In this document: positions 9,487 through 15,761 of the stretch, piece after piece
How the letters are laid out: every line of letters begins with the position of its first letter
Numbering within the stretch: the first letter of the stretch is position 1
Source: an uncultured Pseudomonadota bacterium
GTDB taxonomy: Bacteria; Pseudomonadota; Gammaproteobacteria; Burkholderiales; SG8-41
Assembly: GCA_946885605.1 (NCBI GenBank)
Contig: CAMPGR010000090.1
Span: 1-15,761 of the forward strand
Direction of reading: 5' to 3'
Length of the DNA: 15,761 nucleotides
Notes under the pieces: model-generated
The model's database searches: none
Seen by the model: the letters and a program-made list of their open reading frames with translations, nothing else
Told to the model about the DNA's origin: nothing
Position numbers and translations under genes: made by a program

Positions 9487-9680
9487 AACTCATTCCCTCA
9501 TGCCGGGAGGTAGCGGCGCTGCTGTCGCAAGCGCAGGACCGGCCGCTCAGCCTGCGCGAACGGCTCGCGCTGCGCGTGCATCTCCCGCTGTGCGAGGCGT
9601 GCCGCAATTTCCGATCGCAGCTCCAGATCTTGCGTGCCGCGATGCGCCGTTACGTCGCGCGCGATGACATACCGCGCTAA
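9483..9680 (+). CDS. Small zinc-finger (zf-HC2) anti-sigma factor
   Basis: This 65-residue soluble protein carries the zinc anti-sigma pattern Cys7-x25-His33-x3-Cys37-x2-Cys40 (MKLIPSC and HLPLCEACRNF) and little else, with no membrane segment. Such ZAS proteins hold their partner sigma factor inactive, and some release it when zinc-binding thiols are oxidised or metal is displaced. The GTG at 9483 lies in a GTGA overlap with the sigma stop and yields the canonical MKLIPSC start; a GTG at 9468 is also in frame but adds residues outside the usual family start. The last 4 bases overlap the convergent PCuAC gene. Redox or metal sensing is inference from family knowledge. Confidence 0.88.
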   Translation: MKLIPSCREVAALLSQAQDRPLSLRERLALRVHLPLCEACRNFRSQLQILRAAMRRYVARDDIPR

Positions 9681-10195
9681 TGCGCGTGCGAGTGAGAGTG
9701 AGGGTGTGCGGTTCGCGCGCGCACCTCGACGCGCGTAGCGAGTTTCGAAACTCCGCTCCCGCCCACGGCTTCGATCTCGAGCTCGAGCGGTATCGTCTCG
9801 TTTTCGCGAAGCGGCCGTGTCACGCCGAGCAGCATGATATGCAGACCTCCAGGCGCGAGCCGGACCGCTTTTCCCGCCGGTAGCGCGAGCCTTTCGACGC
9901 CGCGCATCTTCATCACGCCGTCCTCCATGCGCATCGCATGGATTTCAGCGCGGCGCGCAATCGCGCTCTTCACACTCACGAGCGCGGCATCCGTGGAGCT
10001 CACGATCTCGAGATACACACCAGCGGTGGTCTGGCCGGGCGCGGTTGCGCGCGTCCACGCATCCTTCACGATCACGCTCTGCGCGACGGCGTTTCCGCAA
10101 AAAAGCACCATCGCGCCAAGCATTGCAAGCGCAGTGCAACGCCGGTGCGCGCGATGATCGAATGCCCGGCGTACAAAATTGATTGGATGCAACAT
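9677..10195 (-). CDS. Periplasmic copper chaperone PCu(A)C
   Basis: PCuAC proteins bind Cu(I) in the periplasm and deliver it to the Cu-A/Cu-B sites of cytochrome oxidases, often with Sco. The protein has 172 residues: a signal peptide (about 1-38, cleavage near NAVA-QS), then the domain with the full ligand set His86-x10-Met97-x21-His119-x-Met121 (EIHAM...KMRGV...GGLHIML). A C-terminal His tail HPHSHSHAH (164-172) could add a second copper site. The start at 10195 lacks an SD; later Met codons would damage the signal peptide. It converges on the anti-sigma gene, their CDSs overlapping by 4 bases (TAA and TAG share CTAA). No sco or oxidase gene lies in the window. Confidence 0.92.
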   Translation of the reverse strand: MLHPINFVRRAFDHRAHRRCTALAMLGAMVLFCGNAVAQSVIVKDAWTRATAPGQTTAGVYLEIVSSTDAALVSVKSAIARRAEIHAMRMEDGVMKMRGVERLALPAGKAVRLAPGGLHIMLLGVTRPLRENETIPLELEIEAVGGSGVSKLATRVEVRARTAHPHSHSHAH

Positions 10196-10208
10196 GGCGA
10201 AGTAAAAA
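10179..10208 (+). promoter_or_regulatory. Weak candidate promoter of the dacA operon
   Basis: TTGATT (10179-10184) and TAAAAA (10203-10208) are spaced by 18 bases and would start transcription near 10215, leaving a leader of about 45 bases. The site overlaps the start of the divergent PCuAC gene. A perfect TATAAT at 10257-10262 overlaps the dacA ATG and cannot serve that start (see findings). Confidence 0.25.
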
Positions 10209-10260
10209 GGGCGTCATTCTTTCAGCTCCACGCCTCGTGCGCAAGCGTGAAGGCCGTATA

Positions 10261-11418
10261 ATGAAGTTTTTCGTGACGGCTATGCGACTGGTCTCGGCGC
10301 TCGTTCTGCTTTTCTTTCCGGTTCTCCTACCCGCCCAACAGTCCGCTGTCCCCGTTCCATCTCTCCCGACCATCGCCGCGAAGGCGTACGTGCTGCTCGA
10401 CTTCAACAGCGGGCAGTTCCTCGCAAGCCACAGTCCCAGCGAGCGCGTGGAGCCCGCTTCGCTCACCAAGCTCATGACTGCGTATCTCGCCTTCGCCGCG
10501 CTCCGGCAGAAGACGCTGCGTCCCGAACAGCACGTACCGGTCTCCGCGCACGCGTGGAAGGCCCAAGGCTCGCGCATGTTCATCGAGCCGCACAAACCCG
10601 TCACCGTGGACGAGCTGATCCGCGGCATGATCGTCCAGTCCGGCAACGACGCGTGCATTGCGCTCGCGGAGGCGATCGCCGGGAGCGAGGAAGTCTTCGC
10701 TCAGATGATGACGCGCGAAGCGCAGCGGCTCGGCATGAAGAACACGAATTTCGTGAACTCGACCGGCCTGCCGCATCCCCAGCACTATTCGACGGCGCAC
10801 GATCTCGCGCTCCTTGCCGCCGCAATCGTGCGGGATTTTCCCGAGTACTATCCTCTGTATTCGACCAAGGAGTTCCGTTACAACAACATCTCGCAGTCGA
10901 ACCGCAACCGCCTCCTGTGGACCGATCCTACTGTGGACGGCATGAAGACCGGCTACACCGAAAATGCCGGTTACTGCCTCATCACCTCGGCGAAACGCGA
11001 CACCCGCCGGCTCATATCGGTCGTGCTGGGCACGGCCTCCGAATCGGCGCGCGCGATCGAAAGCCAGAAACTTCTGAATTACGGCTTTCAGTTCTACGAT
11101 ACGGTCCGGCTCTATGAAAAGGACCAGCCGGTCGCTACACTGCAGGTATGGAAAGGCAGCAGCAACACGATCAAGGCTGGGTTCACGAGCGACTTCTACG
11201 TGAGCCTGCCCAAGGGCCAGGTGGAAAAGCTCAAAGCCAACATCGAAAGCATGCAGCCGCTGCTCGCGCCGATCAGCGCCGGGCAGCGCGTGGGCACGAT
11301 GAAGGTCACGCTCGACGGCAAGCCGTACCGCGAGCTGCCCGTGGTGGCGCTCGAGAGCGTGCCGGTCGCCGGCATATTGGGACGCAGCTGGGACTCGATC
11401 CGGCTTTTATTCAAGTGA
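10261..11418 (+). CDS. dacA: D-alanyl-D-alanine carboxypeptidase (class A low-molecular-weight PBP)
   Basis: This S11 serine enzyme removes the terminal D-Ala from peptidoglycan pentapeptides in the periplasm. The protein has 385 residues: a signal peptide (about 1-26, cleavage near LLPAQQ), then the catalytic domain with SLTK (Ser67, Lys70), SGN (127-129) and KTG (229-231), followed by a C-terminal PBP5-like beta domain (about 280-365). The last residues (about 366-385, SVPVAGILGRSWDSIRLLFK) form the amphipathic helix that anchors such enzymes to the membrane face. The ATG at 10261 follows GAAGG 7 bases upstream. It lies 7 bases before dat in a dacA-dat-ybeD operon. The dacA versus dacC paralogue name cannot be decided from the sequence. 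Confidence 0.95.
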   Translation: MKFFVTAMRLVSALVLLFFPVLLPAQQSAVPVPSLPTIAAKAYVLLDFNSGQFLASHSPSERVEPASLTKLMTAYLAFAALRQKTLRPEQHVPVSAHAWKAQGSRMFIEPHKPVTVDELIRGMIVQSGNDACIALAEAIAGSEEVFAQMMTREAQRLGMKNTNFVNSTGLPHPQHYSTAHDLALLAAAIVRDFPEYYPLYSTKEFRYNNISQSNRNRLLWTDPTVDGMKTGYTENAGYCLITSAKRDTRRLISVVLGTASESARAIESQKLLNYGFQFYDTVRLYEKDQPVATLQVWKGSSNTIKAGFTSDFYVSLPKGQVEKLKANIESMQPLLAPISAGQRVGTMKVTLDGKPYRELPVVALESVPVAGILGRSWDSIRLLFK

Positions 11419-11425
11419 GGGCGGC

Positions 11426-12286
11426 ATGAGCGATATCGTTTACTTGAACGGAGAATTCATGCCGCTTGAAGCGGCGCGCATCCCCGTGCTCGACCGAGGG
11501 TTCATTTTTGGCGACGGGGTGTACGAGGTGATTCCGGTCTATTCCGGGCATCCCTTCCGGCTGCCGGAACACCTGCGCCGGCTCCAGCACAGCCTCGACA
11601 GCATCCGGCTGGCGAACCCCATGAGCGATGCGGAGTGGACGAAGCTCACGCAGGACGTCATCGCGCGGAACGCCGGCGAGGACCAGTCGGTCTATCTTCA
11701 GGTGACGCGCGGCGCGGCGAAGCGCGACCACGCGTTCCCCAAGGATGCCAAGCCCACGGTGTTCATGATGAGCAGCCCGCTCGTGACCCCGCCCCGGGAG
11801 CAGATCGAGAATGGCGTGCCGGCTATCACGGCGACCGATTACCGTTGGCTCAAGTGCGACGTGAAATCCATCTCGCTGCTCGGCAACTGTCTCCTGCGTC
11901 AGACGGCAATGGACGCGGGTGCAGTCGAAGTGGTGCTCTTTCGCGATGGCTTTCTCACCGAGGCCTCGGCGAGCAACGTGTTCGTGGTGCGCAACGGCAT
12001 CGTGCTCGCGCCGCCCAAGAACCATCTCGTCCTTCCCGGCATCACGTACGACGTGGTGCTCGAACTCCTCGCGGCGCACGGCATCGCCCACGAGGTTCGT
12101 GAAGTGCCCGAGCAGGGAGTGAAGACGGCGCAGGAAATCTGGGTCACCTCCTCGACCAAGGAAGTGCTTGCCGTGACGACGCTCGACGGAAAAGCGGTCG
12201 GCGGCGGGAAGCCGGGAGCCGTCTTCCGGCGCGTTTACCAGCTCTACCAGGAATTCAAGCGCGAGGTGATGCGGCGCGCGGCATGA
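11426..12286 (+). CDS. dat: D-amino-acid aminotransferase (class IV PLP enzyme)
   Basis: This PLP enzyme interconverts D-Ala and alpha-keto acids to give D-Glu and other D-amino acids. The protein has 286 residues, the usual length. Visible are the YLNGEFMPLEAARIPVLDRGFIFGDGVYEVI N-terminus, the PLP Lys147 in CDVKSISLL (typical of D-amino-acid transaminases), and FLTEASASNVFVV in the phosphate-binding region. A branched-chain or aminodeoxychorismate-lyase role is less likely, given the DVKS context and position after dacA. The GAGGGCGGC site directly precedes the ATG. Its stop overlaps the ybeD start by ATGA. It may recycle or supply D-amino acids for the cell wall, with DacA releasing D-Ala; this link is inference. 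Confidence 0.93.
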   Translation: MSDIVYLNGEFMPLEAARIPVLDRGFIFGDGVYEVIPVYSGHPFRLPEHLRRLQHSLDSIRLANPMSDAEWTKLTQDVIARNAGEDQSVYLQVTRGAAKRDHAFPKDAKPTVFMMSSPLVTPPREQIENGVPAITATDYRWLKCDVKSISLLGNCLLRQTAMDAGAVEVVLFRDGFLTEASASNVFVVRNGIVLAPPKNHLVLPGITYDVVLELLAAHGIAHEVREVPEQGVKTAQEIWVTSSTKEVLAVTTLDGKAVGGGKPGAVFRRVYQLYQEFKREVMRRAA

Positions 12287-12546
12287 GCGAAGCTTCGCTG
12301 ATCGAATATCCCTGCGACTTTCCGATCAAGATCCTCGGCCATACCCGCGCGGGCTTCGCGCAGGCGGTTCTCGAGGTCGTCCAGCGCCATGCGCCGGATT
12401 TCGATGGCTCGGCGATGGAAATGAAAGCGAGCAAGCGCGGGAAATATCTGAGCATCACTTGCGTAATCCGCGCCACGTCGCGCGAGCAGCTCGATGCCCT
12501 CTACCGGGAACTGTGCGCCCACCCGATGGTGGTCATGGTGCTCTAG
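12283..12546 (+). CDS. ybeD: DUF493/UPF0250 protein, YbeD family
   Basis: The 87-residue protein matches the YbeD family (start LIEYPCDFPIKILG, then KASKRGKYLSITCVIRATSREQLDALYRELCAHPMVVMVL), which has an ACT-like alpha-beta fold. The function is unknown; E. coli ybeD lies between dacA and lipB. The ATG overlaps the dat stop (ATGA), so translation is probably coupled. The next gene here is not lipB: a terminator follows 1 base after the stop, and lipB lies 1.8 kb away. Confidence 0.93.
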   Translation: MSEASLIEYPCDFPIKILGHTRAGFAQAVLEVVQRHAPDFDGSAMEMKASKRGKYLSITCVIRATSREQLDALYRELCAHPMVVMVL

Positions 12547-12592
12547 AAAAGGCGTCAGGGTCGCTTCGATGGAACCGACCCTGACGCCTTTT
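12547..12592. terminator. Bidirectional intrinsic terminator shared by ybeD and bTHX
   Basis: A perfect 17-bp inverted repeat: AAAAGGCGTCAGGGTCG (12547-12563) and CGACCCTGACGCCTTTT (12576-12592), with a 12-base loop. On the plus strand it begins right after the ybeD stop and runs into TCTTTTTCTT, a T-rich tract. On the minus strand the stem ends in TTTT. The plus-strand tract is the complement of the bTHX lysine codons, and the bTHX stop lies within the stem. Confidence 0.92.
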
Positions 12593-12680
12593 TCTTTTTC
12601 TTCGGCTTGTGGGGGCGCGTCTTGCCGTACGAATTCTTGAAGATCTTGCCGCGACGCGTGCGTTTGTCGCCTTTCCCCAT
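12555..12680 (-). CDS. Small ribosomal protein bTHX (30S protein THX family)
   Basis: A 41-residue basic protein beginning MGKGDKRTRRGKIFKNSYGK and continuing with TRPHKPKKKKK. The first 25 or so residues match the Thermus Thx pattern (MGKGDRRTRRGKIW...YGKYRP), a peptide lodged in the 30S head. The last ten residues (ASGSVPSKRP) are an extension beyond the Thermus-like core. The ATG at 12680 follows a strong AAGGAGG site, which supports real translation. A -10-like TAGAAT is read from 12716 to 12711. The gene points toward ybeD and its 3' end contains the shared terminator. Confidence 0.88.
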   Translation of the reverse strand: MGKGDKRTRRGKIFKNSYGKTRPHKPKKKKKASGSVPSKRP

Positions 12681-12710
12681 GTAAGCCTCCTTCACTGCTG
12701 ACGCGCGGTG

Positions 12711-12782
12711 ATTCTACAGGATACGCCGGCGTGGATGCGCGACCCGCGCACGCGGACAGCATATCGGCCCTTGCGCTATATT
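12711..12782. promoter_or_regulatory. Divergent promoter region of bTHX and the Bug receptor gene
   Basis: On the plus strand CGGACA (12753-12758) and TATATT (12777-12782), spaced by 18 bases, form a reasonable sigma-70 promoter for the Bug receptor gene, with a start expected near 12789. On the minus strand TAGAAT (12716 to 12711) is a possible -10 for bTHX without a clear -35. No operator palindrome was seen between them. Confidence 0.35.
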
Positions 12783-12807
12783 AGCCCTTGCTACACGGAG
12801 AATCGAC

Positions 12808-13776
12808 ATGATAAGGAAATCGCTCGGATTCGCGGCCCTTTCGCTGCTTACATTCGTCGCCATAGGTTTCGCGCCGGCACACGCCGCCTCCTGGCCTGAA
12901 AAGCCGATACGCATCATCATCCCGTGGGCGCCCGGTGGCAGCACCGACATCGTCGGGCGTCTGCTGGCCGCCGATCTCACCAAGCGCCTCAAACAGCAGG
13001 TGATCATCGACAACCGCCCGGGTGCCGGTGCGATCGTCGGGATGGAAATCGCCTCGCAATCGCCGCCGGACGGTTATACCTTCATGGTCACCTCGACCGG
13101 CTACGGCTACCTCATTTCGAAGGCGAAGGTGGACCTCATCAAGTCGTTCGCGCCGGTCGCGCTACTCGGTTTCGGCGACAGCGCCCTGGTCGTCACACCC
13201 ACATTGCCGGTCAAGTCCGTGAAGGAACTCGTCGCGCTCGCCAAGGCGCGACCGGGACAGATCAACTATTCGTCCTCGGGAGTAGGCGGCTTCCCGCACA
13301 TGAACACCGAGCTCTTCAAGATGATGACGGGCACCAATATGGTCCACATCCCCTTCAAGGGCGGCGGCCCGGCAATCGCGGACACGGCCGCCGGTCATAC
13401 GCAGGTCCATCTCGGCTCGCTCGCAACCGTCATGCCTCAGGTCCGTGCAGGGCGCGTCAGGATGCTCGCGCTCGGCAGCGCCAAGCGCAATCCGATACTG
13501 CCGGACGTGCCGACGATCAGCGAGTCCGGGGTTCCGGGTTACGAAAGCTACATCTGGTTCGGGATGTTTGCACCACGCGGGACTTCGGCTGACATCATCT
13601 CTCAAATGCACGCGGCAACGAACGTCGCCTTGAAAGTGCCCGACATGGTGCAGAAGCTCGACGCTGCCGGCGTGCGCGCCGAAACCTCGAGCACCGCCGA
13701 ATTCGGCAAGTTGATGGTATCCGAAGCCGAAAAGTGGGCGAGGGTGATCAAGGCCGCGGGCATCAAGGAGGAATAG
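12808..13776 (+). CDS. Tripartite tricarboxylate transporter substrate-binding protein (Bug/TctC family)
   Basis: Periplasmic solute receptor of the Bug family, which binds small carboxylates or other organic acids for TctAB-type transporters or for signalling. The protein has 322 residues: a signal peptide (about 1-26, cleavage near PAHA-A), then the typical start SWPEKPIRIIIPWAPGGSTDIVGR, IIDNRPGAGAIVGMEIASQSPPDGYT, INYSSSGVGGFPHMNTELF and HIPFKGGGPAIADTAAGH. The start has a GGAG site 8 bases upstream. No TctA or TctB membrane gene is nearby, so it is an orphan receptor, as most Bug proteins are. The ligand is unknown. It interrupts the usual ybeD-lipB neighbourhood. Confidence 0.94.
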   Translation: MIRKSLGFAALSLLTFVAIGFAPAHAASWPEKPIRIIIPWAPGGSTDIVGRLLAADLTKRLKQQVIIDNRPGAGAIVGMEIASQSPPDGYTFMVTSTGYGYLISKAKVDLIKSFAPVALLGFGDSALVVTPTLPVKSVKELVALAKARPGQINYSSSGVGGFPHMNTELFKMMTGTNMVHIPFKGGGPAIADTAAGHTQVHLGSLATVMPQVRAGRVRMLALGSAKRNPILPDVPTISESGVPGYESYIWFGMFAPRGTSADIISQMHAATNVALKVPDMVQKLDAAGVRAETSSTAEFGKLMVSEAEKWARVIKAAGIKEE

Positions 13777-13798
13777 CAGCGAAGGCGGCGCTTTCGCT

Positions 13799-14305
13799 TC
13801 ACGGCTTTTTCTTGCCGTAGAGCGCCGCGAACGCCTCGGGATAGCGATTTGGCATGTCTGAATCCGCGCTGCGGAGATACGCAGGGTACTCGTTGCACTC
13901 CTTCACGAGGTCTTCCTTCGGGATCGCGAGGAAGGCCTCCTTCTGCGCGTGCCGCTCCTGCTCGATCACGCCGCGGTACTTGCGGTAGTTCTCGTTGTAT
14001 TCCTTCTGGTTGCGCGATGCTTTCTTCACCATCGCGAGAAACCGATTTTCGAGGTTTTCGAGCACCTCCTCGTGCCGGTCGACCCACTCCTCGTACGCGG
14101 CCTGCGTATCGCGCCTGAGCTTCGGCAGCATCCGGCTGCACACATCCTTGAACGCGACGAGCCGGTGGCGCTCGTTATAGAGCACCGCGAAGCTCGCTGC
14201 CGGATCGTCAGTGGATTCAGCCTGTGCCGAGCCGGCGGCGATGGCAATCGCGAGTGATGCCGCGTGCACGGACAACCGCAGGGGATGAAATGGTTTTATA
14301 TGCAT
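13799..14305 (-). CDS. Uncharacterised exported helical protein, 168 residues
   Basis: I do not recognise this family. A signal peptide is likely (about 1-29; basic start, hydrophobic LSVHAASLAIAIAAG, cleavage near AQA-E). The mature part is charged and helical, with long Glu/Arg/Lys-rich stretches (about 68-128), several aromatic residues (Trp74, NENYRKYRG) and two Cys (56 and 137) that could form a periplasmic disulfide. It ends in GKKKP. The ATG at 14305 lacks a clear SD but gives the signal peptide directly; an ATG slightly upstream in frame is possible. It is convergent with the Bug gene (22-base gap) and divergent from lipB. Secretion is inferred from sequence; function is unknown. Confidence 0.75.
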   Translation of the reverse strand: MHIKPFHPLRLSVHAASLAIAIAAGSAQAESTDDPAASFAVLYNERHRLVAFKDVCSRMLPKLRRDTQAAYEEWVDRHEEVLENLENRFLAMVKKASRNQKEYNENYRKYRGVIEQERHAQKEAFLAIPKEDLVKECNEYPAYLRSADSDMPNRYPEAFAALYGKKKP

Positions 14306-14327
14306 TGGCTGCGTCTTGCTGCGCGGG

Positions 14328-14356
14328 TTGCGGCATTTTGCTACTGTTCTTATCAT
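14328..14356 (+). promoter_or_regulatory. Candidate sigma-70 promoter of lipB-lipA
   Basis: TTGCGG (14328-14333) and TATCAT (14351-14356) are spaced by exactly 17 bases. The -10 matches the consensus in 5 of 6 positions. Transcription would start near 14363, only about 6 bases before the ATG at 14369. Confidence 0.45.
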
Positions 14357-14368
14357 CGGACAACGGCA

Positions 14369-15028
14369 ATGACCACGACCGACGTAATCGCTGACCGCGA
14401 AGCCGTGTCCCGGGATACCGCGGGGATACGTGTGCGGCGTCTCGGGCTTGTCGACTACGAGCCGACTTGGCGCGCCATGCAGACGTACACGGCGAACCGT
14501 CACGCCCGCTCGGAGGACGAGATCTGGCTCTTGCAGCACCCGCCCGTGTACACCGTCGGCATCGCGGGCAGGACCGAACACTTTCCGCGCGTGGAGAACC
14601 ACATTCCTGTCGTGCGCACCGACCGGGGCGGACAGATCACTTATCATGGTCCTGGCCAGGTCGTCGCTTACCTCCTCCTCGACATGCGGCGTCGCGGGCT
14701 CAGCGTGCGGCCGCTCGTCCGGCGCATGGAACAGGCCGTGATAGACTTGCTCGCGGAACTCGGGGTGTCGGCGCACGGCGGGGAAGACGCGCCCGGGGTG
14801 TATGTGGGCGCGGCAAAGATCGCGGCACTGGGGCTGCGCATCCGTAACGGCTGCTGCTATCACGGCATCGCCCTCAATGTGGCGATGGATCTCGCCCCGT
14901 TTCACGCCATCCATCCGTGCGGCTATCCGGGGCTCGCCGTGACGCAGATGAAGGATCTGGGCGTCGATCACGAAGTCGAACACGCAGCCACGAAGCTCGC
15001 TCAACATCTCATTCACGTATTGCGATGA
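14369..15028 (+). CDS. lipB: Lipoyl(octanoyl) transferase
   Basis: LipB transfers octanoate from acyl carrier protein to lipoyl domains (E2 and GcvH), the first step of lipoate assembly, in the cytoplasm. The protein has 219 residues with QHPPVYTVG (56-64), [20 protein letters not shown] (86-105), the catalytic pair Lys150 (GAAKIAALG) and Cys184 (HPCGYPGL), and VTQMKDLG. The start is uncertain: the ATG at 14369 has no SD, while an in-frame GTG at 14405 would give 207 residues beginning just before the conserved [15 protein letters not shown] block. The stop overlaps the lipA ATG (ATGA), so the pair is translationally coupled. Confidence 0.96.
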   Translation: MTTTDVIADREAVSRDTAGIRVRRLGLVDYEPTWRAMQTYTANRHARSEDEIWLLQHPPVYTVGIAGRTEHFPRVENHIPVVRTDRGGQITYHGPGQVVAYLLLDMRRRGLSVRPLVRRMEQAVIDLLAELGVSAHGGEDAPGVYVGAAKIAALGLRIRNGCCYHGIALNVAMDLAPFHAIHPCGYPGLAVTQMKDLGVDHEVEHAATKLAQHLIHVLR

Positions 15029-15761
15029 CCACAGCAGGCGAAAAGCAGAAAGGCGCCGCGAAAACGGCCCGCATCCCCATCAAGATCGTGCCGGCCGAGC
15101 GCCTGAAGAAGCCGGAGTGGATCCGCGTGCGCATGGGGAACAGCGAGCGCTTTCACGCGATCAAGCGCATCCTTCGCAGCCACGAGCTGCACACCGTGTG
15201 TGAGGAAGCGTCCTGCCCGAACATCGGGGAGTGTTTCGGCAAGGGCACGGCGACCTTCATGATACTGGGCGACCTCTGCACGCGGCGCTGTCCGTTCTGC
15301 GATGTCGCGCACGGGAAGCCGCTCGCTCCCGATCCCGCGGAACCGCTCAATCTGGCCCGCACGATCGCCGTGCTCGGGCTGCGGTATGTCGTCATCACGA
15401 GCGTCGATCGGGACGATCTGCGCGATGGCGGCGCGCGGCATTTCGTCGAATGCATACGCGCCGTGCGCGAGCATTCGCCGCGCACGAAGATCGAAGTGCT
15501 CGTGCCGGATTTTCGCGGGCGGCTCGATATCGCGCTCGACGTGCTCGCGGAATGCCCGCCGGATGTCATGAATCACAACCTCGAAACGGTTCCGCGGCTC
15601 TACCGCCAGGCACGCCCCGGGGCCGCTTACGCGCACTCGCTCATGCTGCTCAAGCGATTCAAGGCGCGCTTCCCGGACATCGCTACCAAATCGGGGCTCA
15701 TGGTGGGGATCGGGGAGACCGACGATGAAATTCTCGCCGTCATGCGCGACCTGCGCGCGCA
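15025..15761 (+). CDS. lipA: Lipoyl synthase, partial (truncated by the window edge)
   Basis: Radical-SAM enzyme that inserts two sulfurs into the octanoyl chain to make lipoyl groups. The window holds the first 245 codons; the family is about 310-320 residues, so roughly 70 are missing. Both iron-sulfur sites are present: the auxiliary cluster Cys59-x4-Cys64-x5-Cys70 and the radical-SAM cluster Cys85-x3-Cys89-x2-Cys92 (CTRRCPFC). Further conserved blocks are [36 protein letters not shown] and [14 protein letters not shown]. The N-terminal 20 residues are variable and Lys-rich. The ATG overlaps the lipB stop, and the two genes act in sequence on the same lipoyl domain. Confidence 0.97.
   Translation, partial: MTTAGEKQKGAAKTARIPIKIVPAERLKKPEWIRVRMGNSERFHAIKRILRSHELHTVCEEASCPNIGECFGKGTATFMILGDLCTRRCPFCDVAHGKPLAPDPAEPLNLARTIAVLGLRYVVITSVDRDDLRDGGARHFVECIRAVREHSPRTKIEVLVPDFRGRLDIALDVLAECPPDVMNHNLETVPRLYRQARPGAAYAHSLMLLKRFKARFPDIATKSGLMVGIGETDDEILAVMRDLRA

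Noticed and set aside
13778..13798. Weak hairpin AGCGAA...TTCGCT between the convergent Bug and exported-protein genes, considered as a terminator
   Set aside because: Only a 6-bp stem with a 9-base loop and no real T-run on either strand.
13799..15016. Possible 405-residue minus-strand protein extending across lipB
   Set aside because: Only its last 168 residues, starting at a signal peptide, make sense as a protein. The upstream part is the shadow of lipB.

Overview
The window looks like chromosomal housekeeping DNA from a GC-rich betaproteobacterium. The evidence is the gpmI-envC-ctpA-moeB block, an argB/HAD-phosphatase/slmA block, the dacA-dat-ybeD and lipB-lipA blocks, and a Bug/TctC-type solute receptor of the kind greatly expanded in Burkholderiales-like lineages. 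This assignment comes from gene content and protein style only; genus cannot be read from the sequence. I see no insertion sequence, prophage, CRISPR array, rRNA or tRNA.

Left part (1-5537). A membrane-anchored rhodanese (minus strand, cut by the window edge exactly at its catalytic Cys codon) is divergent from gpmI, envC and ctpA. These three are co-directional: glycolytic phosphoglycerate mutase, a periplasmic activator of cell-wall amidases, and a carboxy-terminal processing protease. gpmI and envC overlap through a GTGA junction. A clear intrinsic terminator closes this unit, and only 11 bases later moeB (E1-like adenylyltransferase) starts without a Shine-Dalgarno (SD) sequence.

Middle part (5542-10195). 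Four minus-strand genes form one likely operon with gaps of about 37 bases each: argB (arginine synthesis), a HAD-type nucleotidase, slmA (nucleoid occlusion) and an unrecognised 119-residue protein. Upstream of argB lies a minus-strand hsp20 gene with its own terminator and a near-perfect sigma-32 promoter. Divergent from hsp20 is an ECF-type sigma factor, translationally coupled to a 65-residue zinc-binding anti-sigma protein. The anti-sigma stop codon overlaps, tail to tail, that of a periplasmic PCuAC copper chaperone.

Right part (10261-15761). dacA (D,D-carboxypeptidase), dat (D-amino-acid aminotransferase) and ybeD form a tight operon for peptidoglycan and D-amino-acid metabolism. lipB and lipA (lipoate synthesis, ATGA-coupled; lipA is cut by the right edge) follow after a 1.8-kb interruption. 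It holds a 41-residue bTHX ribosomal protein gene, a Bug-type receptor and an unknown exported protein. The ybeD terminator lies inside the bTHX coding region on the opposite strand, and its U-tract is the complement of the bTHX poly-lysine codons.

The region is mostly ordinary. The best candidates for a second look are the terminator/bTHX dual-coding overlap, the sigma/anti-sigma/copper-chaperone cluster, the sigma-32 promoter of hsp20, and the moeB and lipB starts, which appear to have little or no leader.
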